Shown in pieces: positions 1 to 8,340 of a stretch of DNA of 64,000 bases (its first letter is position 1; the number at the start of each line of letters is the position of its first letter). The notes under the pieces were generated by a model. That model saw nothing but the letters and a program-made list of their open reading frames with translations. It had not been told where the DNA came from and ran no database searches. The DNA lies in contig JAOZGC010000002.1 in the NCBI GenBank assembly GCA_027491915.1, forward strand, positions 62,001-126,000, written 5' to 3'. The position numbers and the translations under genes are program-made. The stretch is from Thermoproteota archaeon. GTDB lineage: Archaea; Korarchaeota; Korarchaeia; Korarchaeales; Korarchaeaceae.

Positions 1-87
1 CCTCCTCACCCTGACCAGGTACTTCTTCGGCCCACCTCTCCTTCGCTCGAGGACCAGCAGAGCCAGGTCTTCCTCCTTGATAGGCAA
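1..87 (-). CDS. Partial N-terminus, likely tRNA (adenine-57/58-N1)-methyltransferase TrmI
   Basis: Only about 29 codons are inside the window; the gene runs off the left edge. The visible peptide reads PIKEEDLALLVLE then KKYLVRVRR, which resembles the first beta-strands of archaeal TrmI (typically 'IREGDLVLLVD...RRYLV'), an S-adenosylmethionine-dependent tRNA methylase. The TTG at 87 is chosen because a GGTGGG purine stretch precedes it by a few bases; an in-frame GTG at 117 is an alternative. The family call rests on a short N-terminal match and is tentative. Confidence 0.4.
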   Translation of the reverse strand, partial: MPIKEEDLALLVLERRRGGPKKYLVRVRR

Positions 88-334
88 TTCCCACCGCACT
101 CTCCACTTTCCTCCCACCCTTTTGAACTTTTCACTGCTCTCTTGACCCGCGTCCCCTACCGGGAGTTCAAACAGGCAGCCGCGCGATCAGCCCCCTCCCC
201 CGGGCGTCCATCGGCGTCGACGAGCGGCGAACCTGAAAACATTTTTATTCGCCTGCCGCCTTATGTTGGTGGGGTCCCCCTCGGTGGGCGGGCCTCTCCC
301 GGTCAGCCTCTGACTGCGATGCGGGGGAGTGAGT

Positions 335-571
335 TTGAAGGTCTTGTTGGATGCCCACCTGAGGATCTTACGGAAACTCGAACGTGCCGGCGACGACGGT
401 CTGGTCGCGTCCGAACTCGTCCCGGACAGGGTGGCAAGGGATTTCGTGCTCAAATTCCTTTATTCTAACGGTCTGATAGACAGGAGGAGGAGGTTCAGAG
501 GCGAGAGGATCTTCATAACGAGTAAAGGGCTCCATCTTCTTAAGACCTTCGGCGACGGGGGCCGGATATAG
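335..571 (+). CDS. Small winged-helix-like protein
   Basis: This encodes about 78 residues, rich in Arg and Leu. The layout of helix (HLRILRKLERAG), helix (VARDFVLKFLYSNGLI) and basic wing (RRRRFRGERIFITSKG) followed by a short C-terminal helix is typical of single-domain archaeal winged helix-turn-helix proteins, so a DNA-binding role is inferred. The TTG at 335 is preferred because the GGGGGAG at 323-329 lies about 5 bases upstream; the GTG at 329 would overlap that ribosome site. A TATA-like ATTTTTATT at 241-249 lies upstream. No specific family is recognised. Confidence 0.55.
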   Translation: MKVLLDAHLRILRKLERAGDDGLVASELVPDRVARDFVLKFLYSNGLIDRRRRFRGERIFITSKGLHLLKTFGDGGRI

Positions 572-607
572 GCCCCCCTCCCCTAATTTTCTCTTCCGGG
601 GATCCGC

Positions 608-2392
608 TTGGCGCACTTCACCGTCCGCGCCAGAGACGCCGCCGCCAGGTTGGGGCGGCTATCGACCGGGCATGGTACCCTGGACACCCCCCTGCTCTAC
701 CCGGTGTACAATCCTAATCAACCGTTAGTCAGTCCGAGGGAGATGAGGGAGGCCGGCGCCCAGGCGATCATGACGAATTCCTACATCCTCTACAAGAGCG
801 GGCACCTAAGAGAGGCGGCCCTAGAGAGGGGGGTACACGGTCTCTTGGACTTCGATGGCGTGGTGGCAACCGACTCCGGGGCGTATCAGCTCTACAGGTA
901 TGGCAAGATTGACGTCTCGAACTTGGACGTGATAAGATTCCAGCATGCCATAGGGGCCGACGTGGGGAGTATAGTAGACGTTCCCATGTCCGACAGGATC
1001 GGCAGGGAGGAGGCGGAGCGGGGCGTCGCCAAGACCATAGAGGCCGCGAGAGAGTGGGCCAGCATCAGGGACGAGTTGGAGGGCACCCTCTGGATCGGAA
1101 CACCTCAGGGTTCCGTGTATCAGGACCTGGCGGAGAGGGCGGCGCGGGAACTGGCCAGCCTCCCCTTCGACTACTATGGCGTCGGCTCGCTCAAGATCGC
1201 CCTAGAGGAGTACAGGTACTCGACCCAGGTGGATCACTTTATCGCGGTTAGACGGAGGCTCCCAGCGGGGAAGCCCGTCCACTTCTGGGGGGTAGGACAC
1301 CCGTCGACCTTCGCCCTGTTCGCGGCCATGGGCGCCGACAGCTTCGACTCGGCCGCCTACGCCCTATTTGCACGGGACTTGCGCTACATGACGCCGGAGG
1401 GCACCCTTACACTCGGTGAGATAGAAGAATTTCCCTGCTCATGCCCGATATGTTCAAAATATGATCCGAAAGATCTGAAAAACATGCCAAGAGAGGAGGC
1501 CGTTCGCCTGATCGCCCTTCACAATCTGTACGTCTCCTTCTCTGAGATGAGGAGGGTGAGGGAGGCCATAAGGGGGGGTTGGCTCTGGGAACTGGTTCAG
1601 GAGAGGGTGCGCTCCCACCCGAGGCTGTTGGAGGCCTTATACAGGCTGCTCTCCGGTCACTCAGACTATCTGGAGGAGAGAGAGCCCTTCACCAAGAGGA
1701 CCGGTCTCTTCTACTCTGGGATCGAGACTGCCATGAGGCCTGAGGTCGTGAGGGCGCGGAGATTGCTCAATAGATTTGACGGGGGAAGGAAAATAAGGAT
1801 CCCCTTATTTGGGGAGGTCCCGGTCGGACTGAGGTATACCTACCCCTTCGGTCATATTTCGGCGCCCTCGTGGGATGAAAGGGGCATCTTGGATCCAGAT
1901 CCCACTGAGATTCTGACGTCGGTGCTCACGTACCAATTCGGCTCCGAGGCCAAGCTGGCCTTCTCCGATCCCAGGGTCGAGACCTCAAAATCGACCGGGA
2001 TGCCGAGGAACGTCTACGACGGGGGCGTGAGGGTTGGGATGATAAGACCTGGGGATGGGCTCTTTGTTCCCAGCATAGAGGGGGCCAAGAGGCTGCTGCG
2101 GGTCCTGCCGAGGCCCAGGGGACGGGTTGTCGTGGCCGAAGAGGCAGCCGACATGGTCTCTAGGGGAACTTCGGTCTTCACCCAGTTCGTCGAGGATGCG
2201 GATCCCTCCATTAGGCCCTACACCGAGGTTATGATCGTCGATCCGGGGGACAGGCTGTTGGCCACAGGAAAGACGATCCTGTCGGCTTTTGAGGTGCCAG
2301 AATTTCCTCCAGGGCAGGTGTTCGTCAGAGTAAGGCACCACATACTGCCTAGGAGATCCAAGAACAGGGGAGATAGTCCAGAAAAATCCTAG
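608..2392 (+). CDS. tgtA: Archaeosine tRNA-guanine(15) transglycosylase TgtA
   Basis: TgtA exchanges guanine 15 in the tRNA D-arm for preQ0, the first tRNA step of archaeosine synthesis. The 594-residue protein has the TIM-barrel transglycosylase domain first (MTNSYILY near 55-62, ATDSGAYQLYRYG near 87-99), then a zinc site (CSCPICSKYD with a following HNLY), then the C-terminal extension of archaeal TgtA ending in a PUA RNA-binding domain from about residue 505 (RVVVAEEAADMVSRG, then VMIVDPGDRLLATGKT). The length fits the full-length archaeal form rather than the bacterial form. Translation starts at TTG after a CGGGGA stretch. The 3' end overlaps the convergent kinase gene by 4 bases. Confidence 0.93.
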   Translation: MAHFTVRARDAAARLGRLSTGHGTLDTPLLYPVYNPNQPLVSPREMREAGAQAIMTNSYILYKSGHLREAALERGVHGLLDFDGVVATDSGAYQLYRYGKIDVSNLDVIRFQHAIGADVGSIVDVPMSDRIGREEAERGVAKTIEAAREWASIRDELEGTLWIGTPQGSVYQDLAERAARELASLPFDYYGVGSLKIALEEYRYSTQVDHFIAVRRRLPAGKPVHFWGVGHPSTFALFAAMGADSFDSAAYALFARDLRYMTPEGTLTLGEIEEFPCSCPICSKYDPKDLKNMPREEAVRLIALHNLYVSFSEMRRVREAIRGGWLWELVQERVRSHPRLLEALYRLLSGHSDYLEEREPFTKRTGLFYSGIETAMRPEVVRARRLLNRFDGGRKIRIPLFGEVPVGLRYTYPFGHISAPSWDERGILDPDPTEILTSVLTYQFGSEAKLAFSDPRVETSKSTGMPRNVYDGGVRVGMIRPGDGLFVPSIEGAKRLLRVLPRPRGRVVVAEEAADMVSRGTSVFTQFVEDADPSIRPYTEVMIVDPGDRLLATGKTILSAFEVPEFPPGQVFVRVRHHILPRRSKNRGDSPEKS

Positions 2393-2916
2393 AGGGGCAA
2401 AAAACACCTCTTAAGAAGACTCAGGGCCTCCCTTCTGACTCTCTCGTTGATCCTCAGCATAACCATTCCCATCGAGGGCTGCCCGTATGCCACCCACCAC
2501 CCATCTGGTGCCAGTATTACGGCAGGAAACCCAAGCAGATCTTCCTCCCCCTCTACTATTATACCTACCCTCTCACCGACCGAGGCTAGATCTATGGCCT
2601 CTCTCACCGCCGACCACGCTTCCCTGGTTATGGTCCCACTTGGATTGGCCACTTCTATGATCCTTCTTCCAGCGAGCAGGGTAGGAGAGGGGGAGACCGG
2701 GATCCTCCCTTCCTTAAGATCGAGTATCGCCACCCCGATCCCGAGCCCGGCGTCCGAGAGCACCCTGCTCACTCTGTCTCCCACCGATATGAGGAGACCA
2801 CCTTTCAGATCCCCCTCGCCGGGCGGCGAGGTCTTAATGGGTCCTCTGGGCCTTTTGAGGATGTCTCTGCACTCTCTACTCAATCTCAGGCTCTTCTTCA
2901 GATCTCTTGGTCCCAT
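2389..2916 (-). CDS. GTP-dependent dephospho-CoA kinase (DUF359 family)
   Basis: Archaea phosphorylate dephospho-CoA to coenzyme A with a GTP-dependent enzyme unrelated to bacterial CoaE. This 175-residue protein matches that family: LLISVGDRVSRVLSDAG, the acidic VAILDLKEGR strand, ANPSGTITREAW, and the signature GEEDLLGFPAVILAP followed by YGQPSMGMVMLR. The ATG at 2916 is chosen because a GGTGA ribosome site lies 8-9 bases upstream and the resulting length suits the family; an ATG at 2949 would also be in frame but has no such site. The gene is monocistronic, lies downstream of tRNA-Pro on the same strand, and overlaps the tail of tgtA by 4 bases. Confidence 0.85.
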   Translation of the reverse strand: MGPRDLKKSLRLSRECRDILKRPRGPIKTSPPGEGDLKGGLLISVGDRVSRVLSDAGLGIGVAILDLKEGRIPVSPSPTLLAGRRIIEVANPSGTITREAWSAVREAIDLASVGERVGIIVEGEEDLLGFPAVILAPDGWWVAYGQPSMGMVMLRINERVRREALSLLKRCFLPL

Positions 2917-2962
2917 GAATTTTTCACCGAACTCTGGGGGACATTCCATCCGCCTAATTTGG

Positions 2963-3038
2963 TGGGGCCGCCGGGATTTGAACCCGGGACCACCGGCGCC
3001 CCAGGCCGGCATCCTAAACCATGCTAGACCACGGCCCC
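2963..3038 (-). tRNA. tRNA-Pro (anticodon GGG)
   Basis: The minus strand folds into a complete cloverleaf of 76 bases. Acceptor GGGGCCG pairs with CGGCCCC, the anticodon stem CCGGC/GCCGG carries loop CTGGGGC (anticodon GGG), and the T-arm is GGGTTCAAATCCC. The discriminator is A and the CCA end is encoded (through 2960). There is no intron. A TATA element at 3061-3066 lies about 25 bases upstream of the 5' end. Confidence 0.95.
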
Positions 3039-3060
3039 GGAGAGCGATTGGGTCGACGAC

Positions 3061-3066
3061 TTATAA
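3061..3066. promoter_or_regulatory. Palindromic TATA element (TTATAA)
   Basis: TTATAA lies 23-28 bases upstream of tRNA-Pro(GGG) on the minus strand. Being symmetric, it could also start transcription on the plus strand towards the pilus ATPase gene, whose start is about 90 bases away. Confidence 0.6.
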
Positions 3067-3156
3067 TCGCACCGCACCGCGCCGGCCCCGTCTCGATCCC
3101 CGAAACTATTCCAACCCACCAGTGATAGAACCTCTCCCTCCAAGATCGCGGCCGGG

Positions 3157-4569
3157 ATGAGCGCCGACCTCGCGCTGGTGGAGGAGATGACGAATGAGTT
3201 CCTTCGTACCCTGTCGGCGGCCTCCATCCCACCGGAATGGAAGCTCTCTCTGATCGCAGATCCCTGGGGTTCCTACGATAGGTTCAGGAAAAAGCGTCCC
3301 CGCGACTTCCTGAACATGCCCATCCCTCCTAGGATCAACAGACCGCCAGGTTGCGGCGGAGAAGATGGAGCCCCCTTTTCTTGGAGACCCTCAGAAGGGA
3401 AATCGGTACTCTTCCTACCCCGATCACTGTGCGTCGGGGCAGTGATACTCGTCAAGTTCTTGGCCGCAAAATTGGAGGGGAACTATCCGGATCCAGAAAC
3501 CAGGGATTTAACCGAGGTGTTGAACTACAGGGAGAGGTTAGCCCGTGAAATGCTCAGGTCGTGGGGTCTCCCCAGAGATGAAGGGCTCATAAGGGAGGGC
3601 GTTCTGAGGAGCACCAAGCTCTGGCCCTTTTTGGCCATCCTGTTGGACGATAGGGTCACCGAGGTATACGCGTCCGTCGGGAGGTCTCCGGTGATAGATC
3701 ACCTAGACCTCGGTAGGAGGGAGGTCGCGAACCTGAAATTCGATGACGCCGCCTTCTTCAAGCTGAAGACGATCGCAGACTCCTCTCCCTTCACGATCTT
3801 GGATCAACTGCACCCCTCAGCCAAGGTTGATCTGGGCGTTGGGAACATCAGGGCTAGAATCTCGTTGGATATGGATCCTTTCTCCCCACCTTCGGTCGAC
3901 ATTAGAAACCTCTCCGCCCTGCGATCTCTCTCAATACCAAGGCTGATATCCGGCGGCTATCTGGATCCGAGAGACGCTTCAGAGTTGATCAGGGGGCTCG
4001 TGGTGGGTAGGCCGACTCTGGTAGTCGGCCCCACCGGTTCTGGAAAGACGACCCTGTGCAACGCCATCCTCTCCTGCTTACCTCCGGGCTGGAGGGTGTT
4101 GAGCGTCGAGCTGGTTCGAGAGATAGAGGATAAGGAAAATCACGGTCTCATGCACCAGAGGTTCGTGGCCAAGAACAGGTCGAAGGAAGATATCCTCATA
4201 GACCTGCTGCACAGGAACCCAGATCTAGCTTTCATGGGGGAGATACTCGACAAGTCTCATGCCGAGGCCTTCGCCTCGGCGGCCGACGCTGGCCTGAGGA
4301 CGCTGGCCACCACGCACGCCAGGGATCCGGATTCTCTACTTAGGCGGTGGAAGAGGTGGCACCTGGCCGAAACGGTTCTGGAATCCAACTTGGCTATCAT
4401 GGGCAGAAATCGGGCTTTATTAGGGATATTCCGCTTTAAATCTGACAAGTTTATCAGGATAAGGGCGGCTCGCGACGAACTCTCGGACATCCTCTCCAGT
4501 CTCCCCGGGCACCTGACCAACAGGGAAACCGCCGAGGCGCTGATCGGGTATTGGAGGAGGCAAAAATGA
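3157..4569 (+). CDS. Type IV pilus/secretion traffic ATPase (PilB/GspE/TadA class)
   Basis: A hexameric ATPase of this class powers assembly of type IV pilus-like filaments at the inner face of the cytoplasmic membrane. In this 470-residue protein the N-terminal half (to about 280) is the variable N-domain. The C-terminal half has Walker A GPTGSGKTT at 291-299, an acidic box VELVREIED, the Walker B-like PDLAFMGEILD near 355-364 and the His box ATTHARD near 384. It heads a four-gene locus: its TGA overlaps the ATG of the platform protein (ATGA), followed by a prepilin peptidase and a pilin-like gene. Whether it drives an adhesion pilus or another filament cannot be told. Confidence 0.9.
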   Translation: MSADLALVEEMTNEFLRTLSAASIPPEWKLSLIADPWGSYDRFRKKRPRDFLNMPIPPRINRPPGCGGEDGAPFSWRPSEGKSVLFLPRSLCVGAVILVKFLAAKLEGNYPDPETRDLTEVLNYRERLAREMLRSWGLPRDEGLIREGVLRSTKLWPFLAILLDDRVTEVYASVGRSPVIDHLDLGRREVANLKFDDAAFFKLKTIADSSPFTILDQLHPSAKVDLGVGNIRARISLDMDPFSPPSVDIRNLSALRSLSIPRLISGGYLDPRDASELIRGLVVGRPTLVVGPTGSGKTTLCNAILSCLPPGWRVLSVELVREIEDKENHGLMHQRFVAKNRSKEDILIDLLHRNPDLAFMGEILDKSHAEAFASAADAGLRTLATTHARDPDSLLRRWKRWHLAETVLESNLAIMGRNRALLGIFRFKSDKFIRIRAARDELSDILSSLPGHLTNRETAEALIGYWRRQK

Positions 4570-5596
4570 ACAGGTGGCCCCCCAAAATAAAAAAAGAACT
4601 TTCAGAGGTGAAATCAGCCTATGGGTTAACGGTCGGTAGACAGATTTCCCTGATAGCTTCCCTCTACTCCTCTTCTAGGGCGGCCGACAGTCCGCTGAGG
4701 GAAACGCTGAATAGGTTGAGGATGGCATATCTGGTAGAGGGCACCATTCCGAGGGACCTCCTCCAGCGAATTCCCCTAGGTCTGCTCGGCCAGCTCTCGA
4801 CCGCCTACTCCGGTGTCTCGGTAGGGCTATATTCCGGCCTGCTGGCCTCGCTCAGATCTTATCTGAGAGAATTGGAGACCCGCCTGGGATTGATCATAAC
4901 TGGGGGTTTCGGGGGCCTTATCTTCCTGACTTCCTTGGGTGCCGTGGGCCTGATCCCGAGGATACTTTTCGTTGCGTTGGCCACCCTCTTCTCTCTTGCG
5001 TTCCTCCTCTTGAAATGGGAGGAGATAGGTCTTCCACCTGGGGGGATCCGAGCATCCTTGAAGATCTCGCCGAGGCGATTTCCGCTGGCGAGTCTCCGGT
5101 CAGGAGGATCCTCTCATCCGAGGGCTGGGATCCTATCACCTTCACGATCTCGGAGGCTTCCATCACTTCTGGGGATGTCATATCCAATTTCTCCTCGAGA
5201 TTCGGCGGGTTCTCGGGTCTTATCGAGGTGGAGGCGTCCGCGGTGCATAACGAAAAAACTCCAACTATATTGATAGAAACGGCTAAAATATTAAGAGAAT
5301 TTGGGGCGATAGAGCGGGAGGCGCAGGGAATACTCAGGGTAAAAAGATCCGTGTTCAGAGTAGTGTCCCTGCTCTCTGGATTCATACTCGCCGAGGTAAT
5401 CAGAGCCGGTCAGATCGTTGGTTCCTCACTTGGCGTCTCAGACGGAGGCTCGGAGTGGATGATACCGCCTCTGATTGGTGTGGAGATCTCGGTCCTCCTT
5501 TCTGCCGCCCGAGCCCTAGACGACTCTCCTCTGTGGGCCGCCCTAGCGTTGATACCGACTATCCTGATCCTGATAGCGTCCGGGTCAACATTATGA
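4566..5596 (+). CDS. Pilus platform protein (T2SSF/TadC/ArlJ-like), with apparent frameshift
   Basis: This is the polytopic membrane partner of the upstream ATPase. The first frame from ATG 4566 gives a basic cytoplasmic N-terminus and a hydrophobic hairpin (ITGGFGGLIFLTSLGAVGL, ILFVALATLFSLAFLLLKW). The second frame, open through 5596, gives the conserved cytoplasmic segment DPSILEDLAEAISAGES and three more membrane segments. The family normally has these parts in one chain. The frames switch at a run of six G at 5040-5045; one extra G would join them into about 343 residues. An independent start at ATG 5015 has no ribosome site and would leave a domain fragment. An assembly or sequencing error, a true mutation or programmed slippage are all possible. 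Confidence 0.75.
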
Positions 5597-5967
5597 TTGG
5601 ACCGCCCCTGGCAGCAGCCGAAGGGGTCATCGCCGCTCTGTTGGACATTAAGACTGGAAAGATAAATAACAAATTCATTTTAGTGGCCATATTATTAAAC
5701 CTATTTTCTTATCATATAGATGAACCAAACATCGTACCAAATATAATATATTGGATCTTAATGGCGATCATCCTGTCAAAATTTAAATTTTCTTGGGGAG
5801 ACATAAAATACGCCTTTCTCTATACACTGATCCTGGATCCCAGATCATATTTCCTCTGGATCGACCTGGTGCTCTTCGGCTCGCTCTTGACGGGATCCCT
5901 CTTTCGGAAGGTCTCCTTTCCAGTGGTCGGGTTGGTGAGCTTCTTCGCCCTCCAGCTCCTCGATTGA
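5593..5967 (+). CDS. Type IV prepilin peptidase (A24 family, PibD-like)
   Basis: This membrane aspartate protease would remove the class III signal peptide from pilin precursors. The 124-residue product has the two family aspartates: D18 in LLDIKTGKINN and D70 in SWGDIKYAF (the GxGD-type motif, here WGD). Several membrane segments surround them. The ATG at 5593 overlaps the stop of the platform gene (ATGA), so translation is probably coupled. It is short compared with PibD/ArlK (about 200-240 residues), as if reduced to the catalytic core. The gene is strikingly AT-rich at 5645-5815 compared with its neighbours. Confidence 0.8.
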   Translation: MIGPPLAAAEGVIAALLDIKTGKINNKFILVAILLNLFSYHIDEPNIVPNIIYWILMAIILSKFKFSWGDIKYAFLYTLILDPRSYFLWIDLVLFGSLLTGSLFRKVSFPVVGLVSFFALQLLD

Positions 5968-6034
5968 CATTTTCTCGTCGGGAAAAATATTCTGACCACA
6001 ACCTGAGATATTCCCCCCAGGGAATTATTGGACG

Positions 6035-6310
6035 ATGAGAATGGGGTCGCGTCTTGTGGAGAAGCTGCAGGAGATGCTGAGAGACGAGAGGGGGGTGACA
6101 GAGGTCCTAGATGAGGCCCTCTTGGTGGCCCTGGGGATAGCCCTATTCATAGGAGTCATAGTGTCACCCATATCCGGGATCTTTGACTTCATATGGAATC
6201 TGCCGGATATAACTGAGCAGGGATTTCAGGCCTTTGTGGATCAACTATCAAAATTAACTCAGGCTTCTGGCCTATTCCCCCACATTCTCTCCCCTCTATC
6301 CCCCTATTGA
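6035..6310 (+). CDS. Pilin-like protein with class III signal sequence
   Basis: The 91-residue product starts with a charged leader (MRMGSRLVEKLQEMLRDERG) and then the pilin-type hydrophobic helix VTEVLDEALLVALGIALFIG. Processing by the upstream prepilin peptidase after the Gly before VTEVLDEA would leave a Glu at position 3 or 6 of the mature helix. It is therefore the probable filament subunit or a minor pilin of this locus. A second hydrophobic stretch is absent and the C-terminal 45 residues are short for a head domain. The TATA-like AAAAATATT at 5983-5991 gives it a promoter separate from the three upstream genes. An ATG at 6041 is an alternative start. Confidence 0.7.
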   Translation: MRMGSRLVEKLQEMLRDERGVTEVLDEALLVALGIALFIGVIVSPISGIFDFIWNLPDITEQGFQAFVDQLSKLTQASGLFPHILSPLSPY

Positions 6311-6350
6311 ATGCTAAAATTAATATCTCCCCCGAACATGTGAGACGATC

Positions 6351-7055
6351 GTGAGACCGACCCTGTCCGTGGTGATACCCACCTACAACGAGGAGCTCAT
6401 CCTGGCCAGGTGCCTTGCCGCCCTGAGGAATCAGGACGTCCAGATGGAGATCTTGGTAGTCGATGGAGGGAGCTCTGATTCCACCGTCGATGTCGCCGCG
6501 AAGTGGGCCGATGAGGTCATAGTCTCCCGAGAGGCCGATTCTCCCGCCGCCGCCAGAAACATGGGGGCCGAGGCGGCGTCCGGGGACGTGATAGCCTTCG
6601 TGGACGCTGACACCGTCGTGGCCGAAGGTTGGGCCCAGGCAATCTTGGGCGACTTCTCCGACGAATCGGTGGTTGGCGTCACCGGGCCGGTTCTCCCCCT
6701 ATCGCCTGCGAGCTTTTGGGAGGTGTTAGGTCACCTGCTCTCATACGACATCTTCGTCAGACTCACCATGCTCGTCGGAAGGGCCCACATGCTGGGATTG
6801 AACGTCGCTTACAGGAGGGACTTCTTCCTTGACGTGGGGGGTTTCCCCCCATTCGATCTGTCGGAGGACGTGATGCTGTCGTCGATCGTCTCGAAGATCG
6901 GCAAGGTATTATTCGACCGGAGAATGGTCGCTTATACCTCTCCCAGGCGCCTCAGGAAGATGGGGGTGGGTTGGTCCTCCTACTACCTCTTCTTCAACGG
7001 TCTCAAGACGCTGGCGGGCCTCAAGCCGGAGGACTACTACCCGAAGGTCAGGTGA
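6351..7055 (+). CDS. Family 2 glycosyltransferase
   Basis: This is a GT-A fold sugar transferase acting on a lipid or protein acceptor at the membrane face. The N-terminal 100 residues contain LSVVIPTYNEELILARCL, ILVVDGGSSDSTVDVA, AAARNMGAEAASGDVIAFVDADT (the metal-binding DxD region is VDADT). The middle has LGLNVAYRR and FDLSEDVMLSSIV, the acceptor-side ED motif. No membrane anchor is obvious apart from a weak C-terminal hydrophobic patch. A TATA-like TAAAATTAAT at 6315-6324 lies about 30 bases before the GTG start. Its closeness to the pilin gene makes glycosylation of surface proteins a reasonable guess, not a demonstrated role. Confidence 0.85.
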   Translation: MRPTLSVVIPTYNEELILARCLAALRNQDVQMEILVVDGGSSDSTVDVAAKWADEVIVSREADSPAAARNMGAEAASGDVIAFVDADTVVAEGWAQAILGDFSDESVVGVTGPVLPLSPASFWEVLGHLLSYDIFVRLTMLVGRAHMLGLNVAYRRDFFLDVGGFPPFDLSEDVMLSSIVSKIGKVLFDRRMVAYTSPRRLRKMGVGWSSYYLFFNGLKTLAGLKPEDYYPKVR

Positions 7056-7118
7056 GGGCTTATTTAAGCAATCCGCAAATTTTATATATCGGCTAATGCG
7101 ATCTAGATCTGGAGACTT

Positions 7119-8108
7119 TTGGGGGGAATCGAGACGGAAGAGGGCGAGGGTGGTGCCGACCGGAGAGAGGGAGGACCACTGTCTCCGGAGGTTCTGTCTT
7201 GTCCCAGGTGTGGGAGCACCGAGATAATCCACGACCCCGAGACGGGGGAGATGTTCTGCGCCAGCTGCGGATTCGTGTTGAGGACCGGGCTGCCCGACTC
7301 TAGCAAGGATTGGAGGGCCTTCGACGTTGACGAGTACATGAACAGGGCGCACACCGGCGCGCCGGTGACGCCGACCAGGCCGGGTTATGGCCTAGATACC
7401 GACATAATGATGACCAGCGGCGGCCTCAGCCGCAAGACCATCCAAATACTCCGGAGAACCCACAGGCACGTGAGCGACCCGAAGGAGAAGACCATAGAAC
7501 CGGCACTCAGGAAGATAAGGCAGGCGGCCGAATCCCTCAAGCTCCCTCCCGAGACCGTCCAAGACGCGGCGATGCTCTACAGGGCGGCGGCCAGGGCCGG
7601 GCTGGTTAAGGGGAGGAGCATGGACGCCATGGTCGCGGCGGTGCTCTACGCTTCCTGCAGGAGGACGGAGATACCCAGGACCTTGGAGGAGGTGGCCTCC
7701 CTCTTCAACCTGAAGGAGAAGGAGGTGGGCCGGAACTTCAGGTTCCTCTTCAGGAAGCTCGGGATCCAGATACCCCCTCCCAAGCCGGAGAATTTCGTCT
7801 ACACCATCTGCGCCAACCTCGGTCTCTCCGAGAGGATCGCCACGCAGGCTGTCCGCATACTGAAGCTCTCCAGGGAGAAGGGGGCCATAATGGGAAGGGA
7901 GCCTGTCGGGGTGGCGGCCGCCGCCATATACATGGCCAGTCAACAGTTCGGCGAGCACAGAACGCAGAGGGAGCTGGCCCAGGCAGCCGGGGTAACAGAG
8001 GTCACCGTCAGGAACAGGTACAAGGAGCTCATGAAGAAGATAGGTCACCTGATAGCGGAGGAGAGGGAGGAGACCATAGAGGGAGGAGGGGAATCCCGGG
8101 AGCGGTGA
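7119..8108 (+). CDS. tfb: Transcription initiation factor TFB (TFIIB homologue)
   Basis: TFB joins the TBP-DNA complex, reads the BRE and recruits RNA polymerase. The 329-residue protein has an N-terminal zinc ribbon (CPRCG with CASCG about 17 residues later), the B-reader region and linker, then two cyclin-like repeats (KIRQAAESLKLPPETVQDAA onward and FVYTICANLGLSERI onward) ending in a recognition helix TEVTVRNRYKELMKKI. The TTG at 7119 gives an acidic tail before the ribbon. A strong TATA box TTTATATA at 7081-7088 lies 31-38 bases upstream. Rpo12, a signal peptidase and TBP follow on the same strand. Confidence 0.95.
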   Translation: MGGIETEEGEGGADRREGGPLSPEVLSCPRCGSTEIIHDPETGEMFCASCGFVLRTGLPDSSKDWRAFDVDEYMNRAHTGAPVTPTRPGYGLDTDIMMTSGGLSRKTIQILRRTHRHVSDPKEKTIEPALRKIRQAAESLKLPPETVQDAAMLYRAAARAGLVKGRSMDAMVAAVLYASCRRTEIPRTLEEVASLFNLKEKEVGRNFRFLFRKLGIQIPPPKPENFVYTICANLGLSERIATQAVRILKLSREKGAIMGREPVGVAAAAIYMASQQFGEHRTQRELAQAAGVTEVTVRNRYKELMKKIGHLIAEEREETIEGGGESRER

Positions 8109-8171
8109 AGGGAGGCTAAGATGAAGGAGGATGGAGGGCGGCGCGGGTAGAGGAAAGCGGGAGGGGATCTC

Positions 8172-8318
8172 GTGTACGTCTGCGTGAGGTGCGGCTACGT
8201 CTTCACCAAGGAGGAGATGGAGGAGTTCTTCAGGCGGGACTTCAAGTGTCCCAGGTGCGGCTATAGAATCCTGAGGAAGGTCAGGAAGGAGGTCCCCAAG
8301 AGGGTGAAGGCCGTCTGA
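8172..8318 (+). CDS. rpo12: RNA polymerase subunit Rpo12 (RpoP)
   Basis: The 48-residue product is a zinc-ribbon subunit of archaeal RNA polymerase, homologous to eukaryotic Rpb12. It starts VYVCVRCGYVF and continues with FKCPRCGYRILRK, so both CxxC pairs and the family signature CPRCGYRILRK are intact. The basic C-terminus VRKEVPKRVKAV is also typical. The GTG start at 8172 follows the ribosome site GGGAGGGGA. It lies 63 bases after tfb and is probably co-transcribed with it. Confidence 0.93.
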   Translation: MYVCVRCGYVFTKEEMEEFFRRDFKCPRCGYRILRKVRKEVPKRVKAV

Positions 8319-8340
8319 GTCCCGTCTCCGGGGGACCGCC

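Noticed and set aside
5015-5596. Independent gene starting at ATG 5015
   Set aside because: No ribosome site, and its product begins in the middle of a T2SSF protein; treated as the second half of a frameshifted gene.
3157-6310. Archaellum operon
   Set aside because: No archaellins, ArlH, ArlF/G or chemotaxis genes; only the core pilus set is present.
8121-8150. Nine-codon frame between tfb and rpo12
   Set aside because: Too short and without conserved content; probably spacer DNA with purine-rich ribosome sites.
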